A stretch of 64,000 bases of DNA from Muribaculaceae bacterium (GTDB taxonomy: Bacteria; Bacteroidota; Bacteroidia; Bacteroidales; Muribaculaceae). A program made the position numbers and the translations under genes. The notes beneath the pieces were generated by a model. The model made no database searches and was not told the origin of the DNA. It saw only the letters and a program-made list of their open reading frames with translations. The DNA lies in assembly GCA_022510405.1 (NCBI GenBank), contig JAFLTP010000015.1, positions 1 through 64,000 on the forward strand, given 5' to 3'. Position 1 is the stretch's first letter. Every line of letters starts with the position of its first letter. Of this stretch, positions 41,095 through 49,647 are shown piece after piece.

Positions 41095-42582
41095 TCAACT
41101 AACTTCCTCAACTATTGTTTTAAATGGGTCTCTCGACCTAATGAATTTACCACAATCAATTACATAAATATTTATAGAATCATCATAATTGTTATAAACC
41201 TTTATGAGTTTTCTATACTTATTATGAGAATTTGATACATTCTTAAGGGTTATTTTCTTAATAGTTTCTAAAACTAATGACCTTTGTTCTGAAAATGTTT
41301 GATTTGAATAATCTAATTTAGTATTTCTTTGTTTGTTTATTTGTGATTGTTTAACAGAGAGGTCGTTTTCAAAAGACTTTTGTTGTTCCTTTAATACACT
41401 TAACTCTTTTTCGACAACCTCTCTCATATTGTCTCTCTTTTCAGAAGATATTTTACCATTTATCCATCTTTCTTCTATTTTATCTATTTTATCAATAGTT
41501 TTAGAGACTTTATTATTTATATTATTGAGTTTCTGATAAATCCTATCTCTATCATTTCTTAATATCTGTAATCTCTTTGATTTATCTCCACTATTATATT
41601 TCTTATGTAATTCAACAACCCATTTCCAAACTAAAGGTTCAATTATATCTTTATGAATAGAAATACATTCTCCATAAAAATGATGTGATTTATATTGATT
41701 TAAACATTTTACATAGGATAAAGTAGCATCATTATCTTCATTATGTAAAACACCTCTTAATAATGCTGGAATTAATCCATCTTTACGGGTTTCTTTATTC
41801 CATTTTGTATTTCTATCTGCTTTATTCCTTGCTTGGTAAAATAAATCTGTTGAAACAATAGGTGGATAATATGATTCACCTATATATGCAGTTCTTTTCA
41901 ATATATTAACTACATGCCAATGATAAGTTTCTAATGTTATATCACCTAATTTACCTTCTTCATATAATTGTTTTGCTAATTTCTTTATAGATACATTCTC
42001 ATTAACATATCTTTCAAATATTTCTTTTACAATCTCTGAATTTTTTGGATGTAAGATATAATTTTGGTTTTCATCAACATCATAACCAAACAACAAACCA
42101 TGTCCGAAATACTTCTTTTCTGCTTTTTTCTTTTCTCTACCTCTCTTAAACCTCATCTTCCTTATATAACCTTCATTCTCTGCCATTGAAGCAAATATAC
42201 CAAACAATATATTAGCAGTTTCCGAAAGAGTAAAATCATCTTTCAATACTCTACAATAAGGGTTCATAATGATAAGTTGAATTTTATGAGATACCAAATA
42301 ATCCCTTATTGAATAAACTATTTTAGGTTGTCGGGAAATACGACTTATTTCATATACTATTACACAATCAATAGACTTATCTCTTTCGATATGGTACTTT
42401 AAAGTATTAAGACCATTTCTTTCTTCTTCACTTAATTCTACTGCCGATTCTTTATCCTCAATTATAATTAAGTTTTGAGGTTTATATCCCATCCTAATTG
42501 CTTCTTCTTTAACAACATCAGTTTGTTGGGTTAAGTCCTGGTTTAGGGTAGATACTCTACTTAATATTACACATTTTTTCAT
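41095..42582 (-). CDS. large serine recombinase, integrase of the inner phage (495 aa)
   Basis: The catalytic domain (1-145) has Ser8 in ILSRVST and the arginines of YEISRISRQPK. The recombinase domain (about 150-260) contains YFGHGLLFGYDVDENQ. The zinc-ribbon region (about 290-330, LLRGVLHNED ... KCLNQYKSHHFYGECI) keeps only two of the usual four cysteines. A coiled coil (about 345-425) follows, as in LSRs that control direction. The gene lies beside attR and reads inward, the standard place. Confidence 0.92.
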   Translation of the reverse strand: MKKCVILSRVSTLNQDLTQQTDVVKEEAIRMGYKPQNLIIIEDKESAVELSEEERNGLNTLKYHIERDKSIDCVIVYEISRISRQPKIVYSIRDYLVSHKIQLIIMNPYCRVLKDDFTLSETANILFGIFASMAENEGYIRKMRFKRGREKKKAEKKYFGHGLLFGYDVDENQNYILHPKNSEIVKEIFERYVNENVSIKKLAKQLYEEGKLGDITLETYHWHVVNILKRTAYIGESYYPPIVSTDLFYQARNKADRNTKWNKETRKDGLIPALLRGVLHNEDNDATLSYVKCLNQYKSHHFYGECISIHKDIIEPLVWKWVVELHKKYNSGDKSKRLQILRNDRDRIYQKLNNINNKVSKTIDKIDKIEERWINGKISSEKRDNMREVVEKELSVLKEQQKSFENDLSVKQSQINKQRNTKLDYSNQTFSEQRSLVLETIKKITLKNVSNSHNKYRKLIKVYNNYDDSINIYVIDCGKFIRSRDPFKTIVEEVS

Positions 42583-42704
42583 ATATAAAATTATACAAAA
42601 ATTAACAAATATTTATAATTCAAAATCAATGAATTATGAATTGATGTGTAAAATTAATAAAATATTGAATATCAGTAAAATAAATTAAACTATTTTAACT
42701 ATTG

Positions 42705-42739
42705 CTATATACAATAGGTTAAATGATTTACGTGTACCC
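42705..42739 (+). other. attR of the inner prophage
   Basis: The phage arm CTATATACAATAGGT (42705-42719) is the exact inverse of the attL arm. The shared AC is at 42730-42731, followed by the bacterial half GTGTACCC (42732-42739). Joining 7189-7194 to 42730-42739 gives GGGTCCACGTGTACCC, palindromic in all but one base pair. Confidence 0.85.
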
Positions 42740-44385
42740 AGCTTTACATGTCTTGGCTACAGATGGTGAAGCAGGAAGGATTGAATTCCCTGATAGTTGC
42801 CCACCAACATTCCGCCACATCCGAAATCCGCGACATGTTTCTCCGTATGATCGACTCCTACCCCAAAGAACTGTTGGAACCTTCCACTAACGACACACAA
42901 CTAACGACACACAACTCAAAACCTTCAACTCACAGCTCAAAACATAAAGCTACCAACTCAAAACTCACAGCCCCAGCCGGTCCCGGTGGCTTAAAGGTGC
43001 CATCCCGGAATTTCAAAGTGAAAGTGGGTAGCGCCGAGCGACCTCAGTCATGTCTGGGCGGAGACTATTCGCTCGTGCATTGCTCAGAGGTGGCTTACTG
43101 GAAGAAAACCAGACTGAAAACTCCGGAAGATATGCTACGTTCCTCTTGTTCGGGTATACTCTACAAACCTATGACCCTGATATTGTTGGAATCTACGGCC
43201 AATGGCACCGGCAATTTTTTCCACACAGAATACCAGGCGGCTAAAAAAGGAGAAAGTCAGTTTACTCCCTTGTTTGTGGCATGGTATGAGATACCCCAAT
43301 ATTCCCTGAGTTTCAATGAAGGAGAACGTGAGAATTTCGCCAGGGCATTGCTTGAGGGAAAAGACAACGAACAACCCGAAAACGATCGTAGTCAACCCGG
43401 TGCATACTTATGGTGGTTATGGACAAAAGGTGCATCACTGGAAGCTATACACTGGTATGTGAAAGAGAGGGCGAAATATTCCGACCATGCCCAGATGGCT
43501 TCCGAATATCCTTCAGATGACATCGAGGCTTTCGTGCATTCCGGCACGCGGGTGTTCGACCGTTATCGAGTGGAGGACCTTCGGGAAGACTGCACACTCA
43601 TGCCGCAAAGGGGAGAGGTGTGCGGCGATGAACCTTCCGGTCCCGGTTCTCTTAAGAATCCAAGGTTTGTAAAGGATAACCAAGGAAGTCTCAAAGTATG
43701 GGATTTCCCGCAAATAGTGAAAGGAGAAAGAATCACCGACAGGTATCTCACCGTGGTGGATATAGGAGGCAGGTCATTGAAGGCAGACTGGTCGGTGATA
43801 GTGGTGTTCGACCGTGAACCCATGATGCAGAGCAAAGGTCCGGAAGTAGTGGCTCAATGGCGTGGTCATACGGATTTCGACCTGTTGGCATGGAATGCTG
43901 CCAGGATTGCCAAATTCTACGACGACTCTCTACTGGTGATTGAAAGCAATACACTAGAGACTCGTGACAGGGACAGAAACGTAGAAGGTGACCAATCGCA
44001 TTTTCTCCTCAACCAGATTCGTGCCGTCTATAAAAACCTTTATTACCGCCGGGCCAACCCTGAAGACATACGACAGGGGAAGCCTGTGAAATACGGCTTC
44101 CATACCAATATAGTCACAAAACCGCTCATAATCGCCAATCTCGTAAAAGTGGTGAGGGAAGGCCTTTACACCGAGCGTGATCCCCAATGTCTCGATGAAT
44201 TCCTAACCTATGAGCAGCGTCAAAACGGTTCCTATGGAGCCATAAGCGGCAAACACGACGACCTTTTGATGACCCGTGCCATCGGACTTCACATCGCCTT
44301 GAACGAAATGCCGCCGCCCAAACGTGTGCTCATATCAAACGACAGTTACATCCGTAATCGCCCGGGCAATTACGCCTCATTCTAA
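42730..44385 (+). pseudogene. large terminase of the outer element, 3' part (interrupted)
   Basis: The frame opens at Thr100 (42730) and continues T-C-T-Q-L-Y-M; the first ATG is at 42748. It carries the motif LILLESTANGTGN (Walker B region) and nuclease-type acidic motifs (TVVDIGG, LLVIESNT, KHDDLLMTRA). Residues about 154-186 of the joined protein are written by heptamer repeats. Codon and base use match the outer element. Whether this part is translated from the attR side is unknown, since it lacks the P-loop. Confidence 0.9.
42893..42975 (+). repeat. heptamer repeats inside the outer terminase reading frame
   Basis: AACTCAA/AACTCAC-type heptamers and their variants run in frame through the coding sequence, giving a Ser/Thr/Asn/His/Lys-rich stretch (TTHNSKPSTHSSKHKATNSK). 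Confidence 0.8.
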
Positions 44386-44579
44386 AACTAATTAAAGTTT
44401 AAAGTTTAAAGATGAAAGTTTAAAGTTTAAAGATGAAAGATTAAAGTTTAAAGTAAATTCTTACAACTCATAACTTACAACTCACAACTTACAACTCACA
44501 ACTTAAAACTTAAAACTTAATACTTAAAACTTAATACTTAAAACTTAATACTTAATACTTAATACTTAATACTCATCTC
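44386..44579 (+). repeat. two-block heptamer leader of the portal gene
   Basis: AAAGTTT/AAAGATG heptamers (about 44393-44455) lead through AAAGTAAATTCTTACAACTC into AACTTAC/AACTCAC/AACTTAAT units up to 44574. The portal start is at 44583. Confidence 0.9.
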
Positions 44580-44582
44580 CCT

Positions 44583-45884
44583 ATGCTACTTCATCAATGC
44601 CGTGAATCTTTCGATTCCCTCTCTGATTTCAGAGCAAAACGCAACCGTTGCCGTGACTATACTTTCGGAAGGCAATGGAATGACATAATAGAAGTCAACG
44701 GATGCCGAATCACTGAGTATGAATACATCCTCAGAGAAGGCAACGTCCCGTTGAAAAACAACCTTATCCGTCGTATCGTGCGTAACGTTCTCGGAGTTTT
44801 CCGTTCACGTCTTCCCGACATCATGAACAGGTATTATTCAAAAGAACTCGAGCAAGTCGCTGCCGCCAACTCCCTCTCGGAACTCTTTAGCCGTTCCCTT
44901 GAGGAATTCCTTATTTCCGGTATGGTGGTTCACCGTAAACGCTTCGGTTTCAACAAAGCGGTTCCCGGCATATGGACCGAAATTGTGTCACCATCATCTT
45001 TTTTCTTCAATACCGATGCACGTGACAGTCGCGGATGGGATATAAACTTAATAGGTCAGATCCACAAAGTGGATTTCAACGACTGGTGCCGGGCATTCGT
45101 GAAAAACCGGGAGGATTTCTCAAGAGCCAAGAAACTTTTCGACGGGGGTTTGCGTCACCTGAACGTCACTGAAGTTTGGCGCAAGGAGGTCGTGCCCCGT
45201 GTGCTGGTTCACGACCGAAAAGCCGGTCTTGTTCGCAGGCTCTCCGAATCACAGGCCAAAGCCTTGAAAATGCCAAAGAAATGGATCCTGGACGAGGTGT
45301 GGAGATATTATTTCCTTTCTGACGACGGTTCCATTCTCACTGAAGGTGATTCTCCCTATATCCATGGTTCTCATCCCTATGTGATGAAATGTTATCCATA
45401 TCTCGATGGGGAGATTCACAGTTTCGTGGGAGATATGATCGACCAACAGCGTTACACCAACCGTCTGATCACCATGTATGATTGGGTCATAAGGGCATCA
45501 GCGAAGGGTGTGTTGCTTATCCCGGAAGGAGCCGTGGACCCATCCAACTATCAAAACATTGCCGACCAATGGTCACGTTTCAATGGCGTTATCGTGTATA
45601 AGGGTGACCCCATGATTCCGGAACCAAAACAGATAAGCGGCAACATGTCGAACTTAGGTATTTCCGAACTCCTCGAAATTCAACTCAAAATGCTTGAAGA
45701 TGTAAGCGGTGTCAACGGTATTTTGCAGGGAAACACATCCGGAGGTAACGTGAGCGGTGAACTCTACAACAGCCAGACTACCAACGCCCTCAATTCCCTC
45801 TCCGACCTCCTGGAAACCTTCACAGCGTTCATACGCGACTCCTCACTTCGGGATTACTCATTACTCTTAAAGAGTAAAGTTTAA
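44583..45884 (+). CDS. portal protein of the outer element (433 aa)
   Basis: It is P22/SPP1-like rather than HK97-like: an N-terminal CRDYTFGRQW motif (about 23-32), LIRRIVRNVLGVFRS (about 60-74) and the wing to stem region with DMIDQQRYTNRLITMYDWVI. It forms the DNA ring and binds TerL. The C-terminus (LLLKSKV) and the stop codon come from the first heptamers of the following repeat tract, so the true C-terminal domain may be cut short. Confidence 0.8.
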   Translation: MLLHQCRESFDSLSDFRAKRNRCRDYTFGRQWNDIIEVNGCRITEYEYILREGNVPLKNNLIRRIVRNVLGVFRSRLPDIMNRYYSKELEQVAAANSLSELFSRSLEEFLISGMVVHRKRFGFNKAVPGIWTEIVSPSSFFFNTDARDSRGWDINLIGQIHKVDFNDWCRAFVKNREDFSRAKKLFDGGLRHLNVTEVWRKEVVPRVLVHDRKAGLVRRLSESQAKALKMPKKWILDEVWRYYFLSDDGSILTEGDSPYIHGSHPYVMKCYPYLDGEIHSFVGDMIDQQRYTNRLITMYDWVIRASAKGVLLIPEGAVDPSNYQNIADQWSRFNGVIVYKGDPMIPEPKQISGNMSNLGISELLEIQLKMLEDVSGVNGILQGNTSGGNVSGELYNSQTTNALNSLSDLLETFTAFIRDSSLRDYSLLLKSKV

Positions 45885-46146
45885 AGTATAAAGTTTAAAG
45901 TTTAAAGATGAAAGATTAAAGTTTAAAGTTGAAAGTGTAAAGTGTAAAGTTTAAAGAAGTTACTAACAACTTAAAACTAACAACTTAAAACTTACGACTC
46001 ACAACTAATTAAAGTTTAAAGATGAAAGTTTAAAGTTTAAAGTAAATTCTTAAAACTTACAACTCACAACTCACGACTTACGACTCACTCCTCACAACTC
46101 ACGACTTACGACTTAAAACTTACGACTCACAACTCAAAATCCACAA
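45869..46146 (+). repeat. heptamer leader of the 389 aa gene, two tandem cycles
   Basis: AAAGTTT block, link AAAGAAGTTACTAACAACT (45954-45972), AACTTAC block, then a second AAAGTTT block with link AAAGTAAATTCTTAAAACT (46040-46058) and a second AACTCAC block. This looks like two complete leaders in tandem, about 260 bp in total. The first units overlap the portal 3' end. Confidence 0.9.
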
Positions 46147-46148
46147 CC

Positions 46149-47318
46149 ATGCACTATATCGACATTCCTTTCCGTAATCCGTCATCTGCTTCCGATTTTT
46201 CGTGCCCCGACGGTGAAATCAATCCTCACTACTTACAGCTTACAACCAACAACCCCCAACTCACACCCGATATTGACTTCGCCCTTGTCAGTACCAGGCT
46301 ACCGGGTTGGAATATAAATCCAGACCAGTTCCCGATGAAAACACTCGTAGCATCAGAACCTTCCATGGAATATTGGACTTCTCTGGGTTCACAGCTACTT
46401 TCACAGTTCAAATCGGAAACCTCAAACCAGAACCTCTTTGTAGCACCTTTCTATGCCTATGCGGCCTGGAAAACCTATGACGGGATATATCTATCGCCAT
46501 CCGACAGGATACTGTTGACACCCAACAGTACGGTTCCTCTTGTGGCTACCGACGGGAACATCAATTCCATCGAATTGGAATTCAAGATAGCGGCAGCCGT
46601 CTGTGAACTTTACTTCCGAATGCGTGCACCGGAAATCTTACGTGACTGGGTTGGAATTATTGAATCCCTTCAGATTTTCGTTAGCGATCCCATTCAAAAC
46701 TGGAATACTTTCCAGGCTTTTATCCCTTACAAGCACATAACTACAGACAGCTATTGTGAATCGCTTGACCTTGATTCCGGAGAGATAGCCCAAAGAAGAG
46801 TCTGCACCGAAACCCTGGCTTTGGCTTGGAGGGCCAATTTGACTCAGTCAGATAAGAACGGACCAGGTAAAGGAGGGGATATTAAATTCTATCCTTTCGC
46901 CTCCATTCCGCTTGGTGAAGTAGATATCAAATCATCCTGGTCATCCCTAAGTTCCTTTAAAGAATCCCAAACGGTGCCCAATAATACTGAAACGGTAAAA
47001 GACGGTCAGGAACTAATCATCCAAGGTACGGGTCGTGAAATCTCAATTTCCACGCGTCCTCTCAAACTCACTTCAGCCGCGCGCTTCAAACGTTTAATAC
47101 GTGCATACCTCCGTGGAAATTTCAATCCCTCAAAGATCACTTTCAGTATATATGCAAGCCATGATATGCTTTCATGGTGGTGCATATCCAAAAGAACCGG
47201 AGGAGAGGTTTTGGCTTTCCCACAAACCTCTTTCCGGTTTTTCAAGGCACAGGTTGCAGGAAAATTGGAAACAGGGGAAAATTTACAAGGAATATCCTTT
47301 ACGTATGTTGTGTATTAA
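46149..47318 (+). CDS. outer-element virion-type protein (389 aa), unknown
   Basis: Large, mostly beta-rich soluble protein with no signal peptide. Family not recognised. It follows the portal gene and is the last gene of the packaging block. Near the N-terminus, HYLQLTTNNPQLTPDIDF is encoded by heptamer-like DNA (about 46228-46265). It could be a stopper, tail or spike protein. It is notable that no tape measure or tail tube gene accompanies it. Confidence 0.55.
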   Translation: MHYIDIPFRNPSSASDFSCPDGEINPHYLQLTTNNPQLTPDIDFALVSTRLPGWNINPDQFPMKTLVASEPSMEYWTSLGSQLLSQFKSETSNQNLFVAPFYAYAAWKTYDGIYLSPSDRILLTPNSTVPLVATDGNINSIELEFKIAAAVCELYFRMRAPEILRDWVGIIESLQIFVSDPIQNWNTFQAFIPYKHITTDSYCESLDLDSGEIAQRRVCTETLALAWRANLTQSDKNGPGKGGDIKFYPFASIPLGEVDIKSSWSSLSSFKESQTVPNNTETVKDGQELIIQGTGREISISTRPLKLTSAARFKRLIRAYLRGNFNPSKITFSIYASHDMLSWWCISKRTGGEVLAFPQTSFRFFKAQVAGKLETGENLQGISFTYVVY

Positions 47319-47330
47319 CCCTATTTTGGT

Positions 47331-47338
47331 TATCTTTG
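47331..47338 (+). promoter_or_regulatory. -7 box TATCTTTG for the secreted protein gene
   Basis: TATCTTTG fits TAnnTTTG, 37 bp before the start at 47376. A GTTG lies about 20 bp upstream. Confidence 0.55.
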
Positions 47339-47375
47339 AAGGCTAACAAAAAACAATAACCAACTGCCTTATATT

Positions 47376-49088
47376 ATGAAAAAAGCTATCCTGATCTGTT
47401 CGTTTCTGTTAGGGATCTCCTTGTTGCCGTTATCTGCACGGGAGACCTGTAATTCCATCACCCTTCACGGCAAAACCTACAAAATAGGTAATGTTTATGG
47501 CCATCCACAGGCCACCCGTGCCTCCATAGAAGATGATATTATATATGATCCACAGGGCACCACCCGCCTTTATGAAAAACAGTGTTACGGCACATCGGTT
47601 TGGAACGGAGCCATGCAGCTATATGAAGAAAAGTTCCCCGCTACAATAGTGTGGGGCAACAATAATGATGTGTATGTACAGAATATTCTGTCTACAATGC
47701 CTACCGAAACTTTTGTGAAAGGCACAATCGACGGCAATATCATTACATTCCCTGCCGGGCAGGTGGTGTTAAGAGAGGAATTCGACTCTAATTACGGTGT
47801 CGGAGTCGGCATAGGCCGCACCCAGATTAATGAAGAGGAAGAGACCATAGATTTCTTCTACGACCCTGAGGTGACAGAATTCCAAATGACGGTGGATGAA
47901 AAAGGTAATCTTGATTTGATACTCCCCGGAGAACCCTTCAATGGAGAAGAACCAACAGAATACATTCTTTGCTATTATTTCACCGATAATGAGGAATTCA
48001 GCGGCTTCTCTGATTTCTACCAGCATTACACAGCTAAAGAATATCAGATTGTCTCCTTGCCTGAAGGAGTGGAGACTGAACAATATGTCTATGTTGACGA
48101 TTATGACTACGCAAGTTTTGTGGAGGTGGCATTCACCGACGATTATATCTATATCTTGGGTTTGAACCCGATGATGGAAGAAGGAGTGGTGAGAGCAAAA
48201 ATCAATGGAAACACCGCAACCATTGCCCAAAATGAATATATGGGAGTATACATGGGTATGGATTATATCTTCACAAAGGTGTTGATTGATAATCCGGATT
48301 TCGATGACAACGATTATTTCAGCCCCGAATATATCATGGCTCCGGCCAACCAGGGATTCAATCTTACATTCGACCGTGAAGCCGGCATTATCGTTGCGGA
48401 TACTCCGGGAGTGTATCTGAGTTTCCAACCGGATGAAGACAACTATGAAAAAAGCATCTGTGTTTTAGGTGAATTCACCCTTACATATCAGGCTACATCA
48501 GCGGGTACTCCTGCAAACCCGACGCATCTGCTTTACTTGGAAAACTGGCTTCTTTACCAAGGTTTTTCAGACTTCCAGTTCTATCTCTCAAATTATTCTA
48601 CCGAGGGACAATTGCTTGATGTAGAAGGTATTTTATATAGAGTCCTGGTAAACGGAAATCCCATTATTTTCGGTGAGGGTCCCAGAGTGAATTTCTTCAA
48701 TGAATCGGTAACAGCGTATCGCGGTGTGCCTGCGCAACAAATGTGGCTTCCTTATATGTTCATGAATGACGAGGACATCTATAAGCAATTTAACAACCAG
48801 TTCGGAATCGGTATCTATGAATTTGATGTCAAGACAATCGGCGTGCAAAGTCTTTACTACCATGATGAAGTATACACTTATAGCGACATAGTGACGCTTG
48901 ACGTAGAGACCGGTGAAGTGACAGAAACACCCATGGGAGTGCAGACTGTGGTGGGTGCAAATGTGGAAAAGGTGGAATACTTCAATCTTTCGGGCATGAA
49001 AGTAGACAATCCGTCACATGGAATTTTCATTAGGAAAACAACTTATTCAGACGGAAAGGTAATCACTGATAAACAACTAATCCCGTAA
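47376..49088 (+). CDS. secreted protein with C-terminal sorting-type domain (570 aa)
   Basis: A Sec signal peptide (MKKAILICSFLLGISLLPLSA, residues 1-21) is followed by a beta-rich body. The end (VEYFNLSGMKVDNPSHGIFIRKT, then KQLIP) is the pattern of C-terminal sorting or anchoring tails in Bacteroidales. The body has repeated acidic beta strands and no recognised enzyme motif. It is the first clearly host-type gene to the right of the outer element. Confidence 0.75.
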   Translation: MKKAILICSFLLGISLLPLSARETCNSITLHGKTYKIGNVYGHPQATRASIEDDIIYDPQGTTRLYEKQCYGTSVWNGAMQLYEEKFPATIVWGNNNDVYVQNILSTMPTETFVKGTIDGNIITFPAGQVVLREEFDSNYGVGVGIGRTQINEEEETIDFFYDPEVTEFQMTVDEKGNLDLILPGEPFNGEEPTEYILCYYFTDNEEFSGFSDFYQHYTAKEYQIVSLPEGVETEQYVYVDDYDYASFVEVAFTDDYIYILGLNPMMEEGVVRAKINGNTATIAQNEYMGVYMGMDYIFTKVLIDNPDFDDNDYFSPEYIMAPANQGFNLTFDREAGIIVADTPGVYLSFQPDEDNYEKSICVLGEFTLTYQATSAGTPANPTHLLYLENWLLYQGFSDFQFYLSNYSTEGQLLDVEGILYRVLVNGNPIIFGEGPRVNFFNESVTAYRGVPAQQMWLPYMFMNDEDIYKQFNNQFGIGIYEFDVKTIGVQSLYYHDEVYTYSDIVTLDVETGEVTETPMGVQTVVGANVEKVEYFNLSGMKVDNPSHGIFIRKTTYSDGKVITDKQLIP

Positions 49089-49095
49089 ATTTGTT

Positions 49096-49103
49096 ATATT
49101 TGC
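49096..49103 (+). promoter_or_regulatory. -7 box TATATTTG for the S23 gene
   Basis: TATATTTG fits TAnnTTTG, 81 bp before the start at 49185. No clear -33 box. Confidence 0.45.
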
Positions 49104-49184
49104 AGAAAAATAGAGTTTTTATAGTTTTTGATGTTTTTATTGTTTTTAATGACATCGTTTAAACTACTATTTTAGATTTTTGTT

Positions 49185-49631
49185 ATGATTTCCTCTGACT
49201 ATAAAGACCTGCAAGTTTGGAATAAATCCATGGATTTAGCTTTGGAAATTTATGATTCATCAAGAGACTTCCCGGAGGAAGAAAAATTCGGTTTAGTATC
49301 GCAGATGAGAAGGGCTGCAGTGTCGATTCCTTGTAATATTGCCGAGGGACATGCAAGATATTCAGATAAGGAATTCATACATTTTTTAAAAATAGCTTTA
49401 GGTTCTAATGCTGAACTTGAAACCCAAATAATACTGAGTCACAGGTTAGGTTTTTTATCCAGTGAAAAACATGATCTTATTTTAAAGGAAACTAAGGATA
49501 TAAGTAAAATGACTATTTCCTTTATCAATTATTTGGAAAATAAAATAAAACACCCCAACAACTCCAAAAACAATAACAACACTAAAAACAACAACCACAA
49601 TAAAAACAATAATAACACTAATAACAAATAA
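49185..49631 (+). CDS. four-helix-bundle (S23 / 23S rRNA-IVP-like) protein (148 aa)
   Basis: Residues 1-118 match the S23 family (DLQVWNKSMDLALEIYDSSRDFPEEEKFGLVSQMRRAAVSIPCNIAEG). Its role is unclear; family members occur in rRNA intervening sequences and elsewhere as free genes. The C-terminal 30 residues (Asn/Thr/Lys-rich) are encoded by the 9-mer repeats that lead into pckA, so the repeat has been captured as a protein tail. Confidence 0.88.
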   Translation: MISSDYKDLQVWNKSMDLALEIYDSSRDFPEEEKFGLVSQMRRAAVSIPCNIAEGHARYSDKEFIHFLKIALGSNAELETQIILSHRLGFLSSEKHDLILKETKDISKMTISFINYLENKIKHPNNSKNNNNTKNNNHNKNNNNTNNK

Positions 49632-49646
49632 CAACTAATAAACAAC
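49553..49646 (+). repeat. 9-mer leader of pckA, overlapping the S23 3' end
   Basis: AACAACTCC, AACAATAAC, AACAACACT-type units run from inside the S23 gene to the pckA start at 49648, with almost no G on the sense strand. Confidence 0.9.
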
Positions 49647-49647
49647 A

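Larger units (their letters stand above)
7195..42731. mobile_element. inner HK97-type siphovirus prophage, about 35.5 kb
   Basis: The AT-rich block is bounded by attL and attR inside an outer-element gene. It carries replication (VapE, VirE_N, iterons), packaging (TerS, TerL, HNH), head (portal, protease, capsid, connectors), tail (terminator, tube, chaperone, tape measure, tip, fibres), lysis (M15 peptidase, holin-like) and integration (large serine recombinase). All core modules of a temperate siphovirus appear intact. No typical CI/LexA-like repressor is recognised inside it. Confidence 0.93.

Noticed and set aside
6898..44385. Terminase split read as a simple frameshift or as two separate genes
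   Set aside because: The halves join in frame at the att core and are separated by a complete prophage with an integrase.
47769..48428. Minus-strand 219-codon open frame within the secreted protein gene
   Set aside because: His/Ile-rich shadow of a gene with clear signal peptide and sorting tail.
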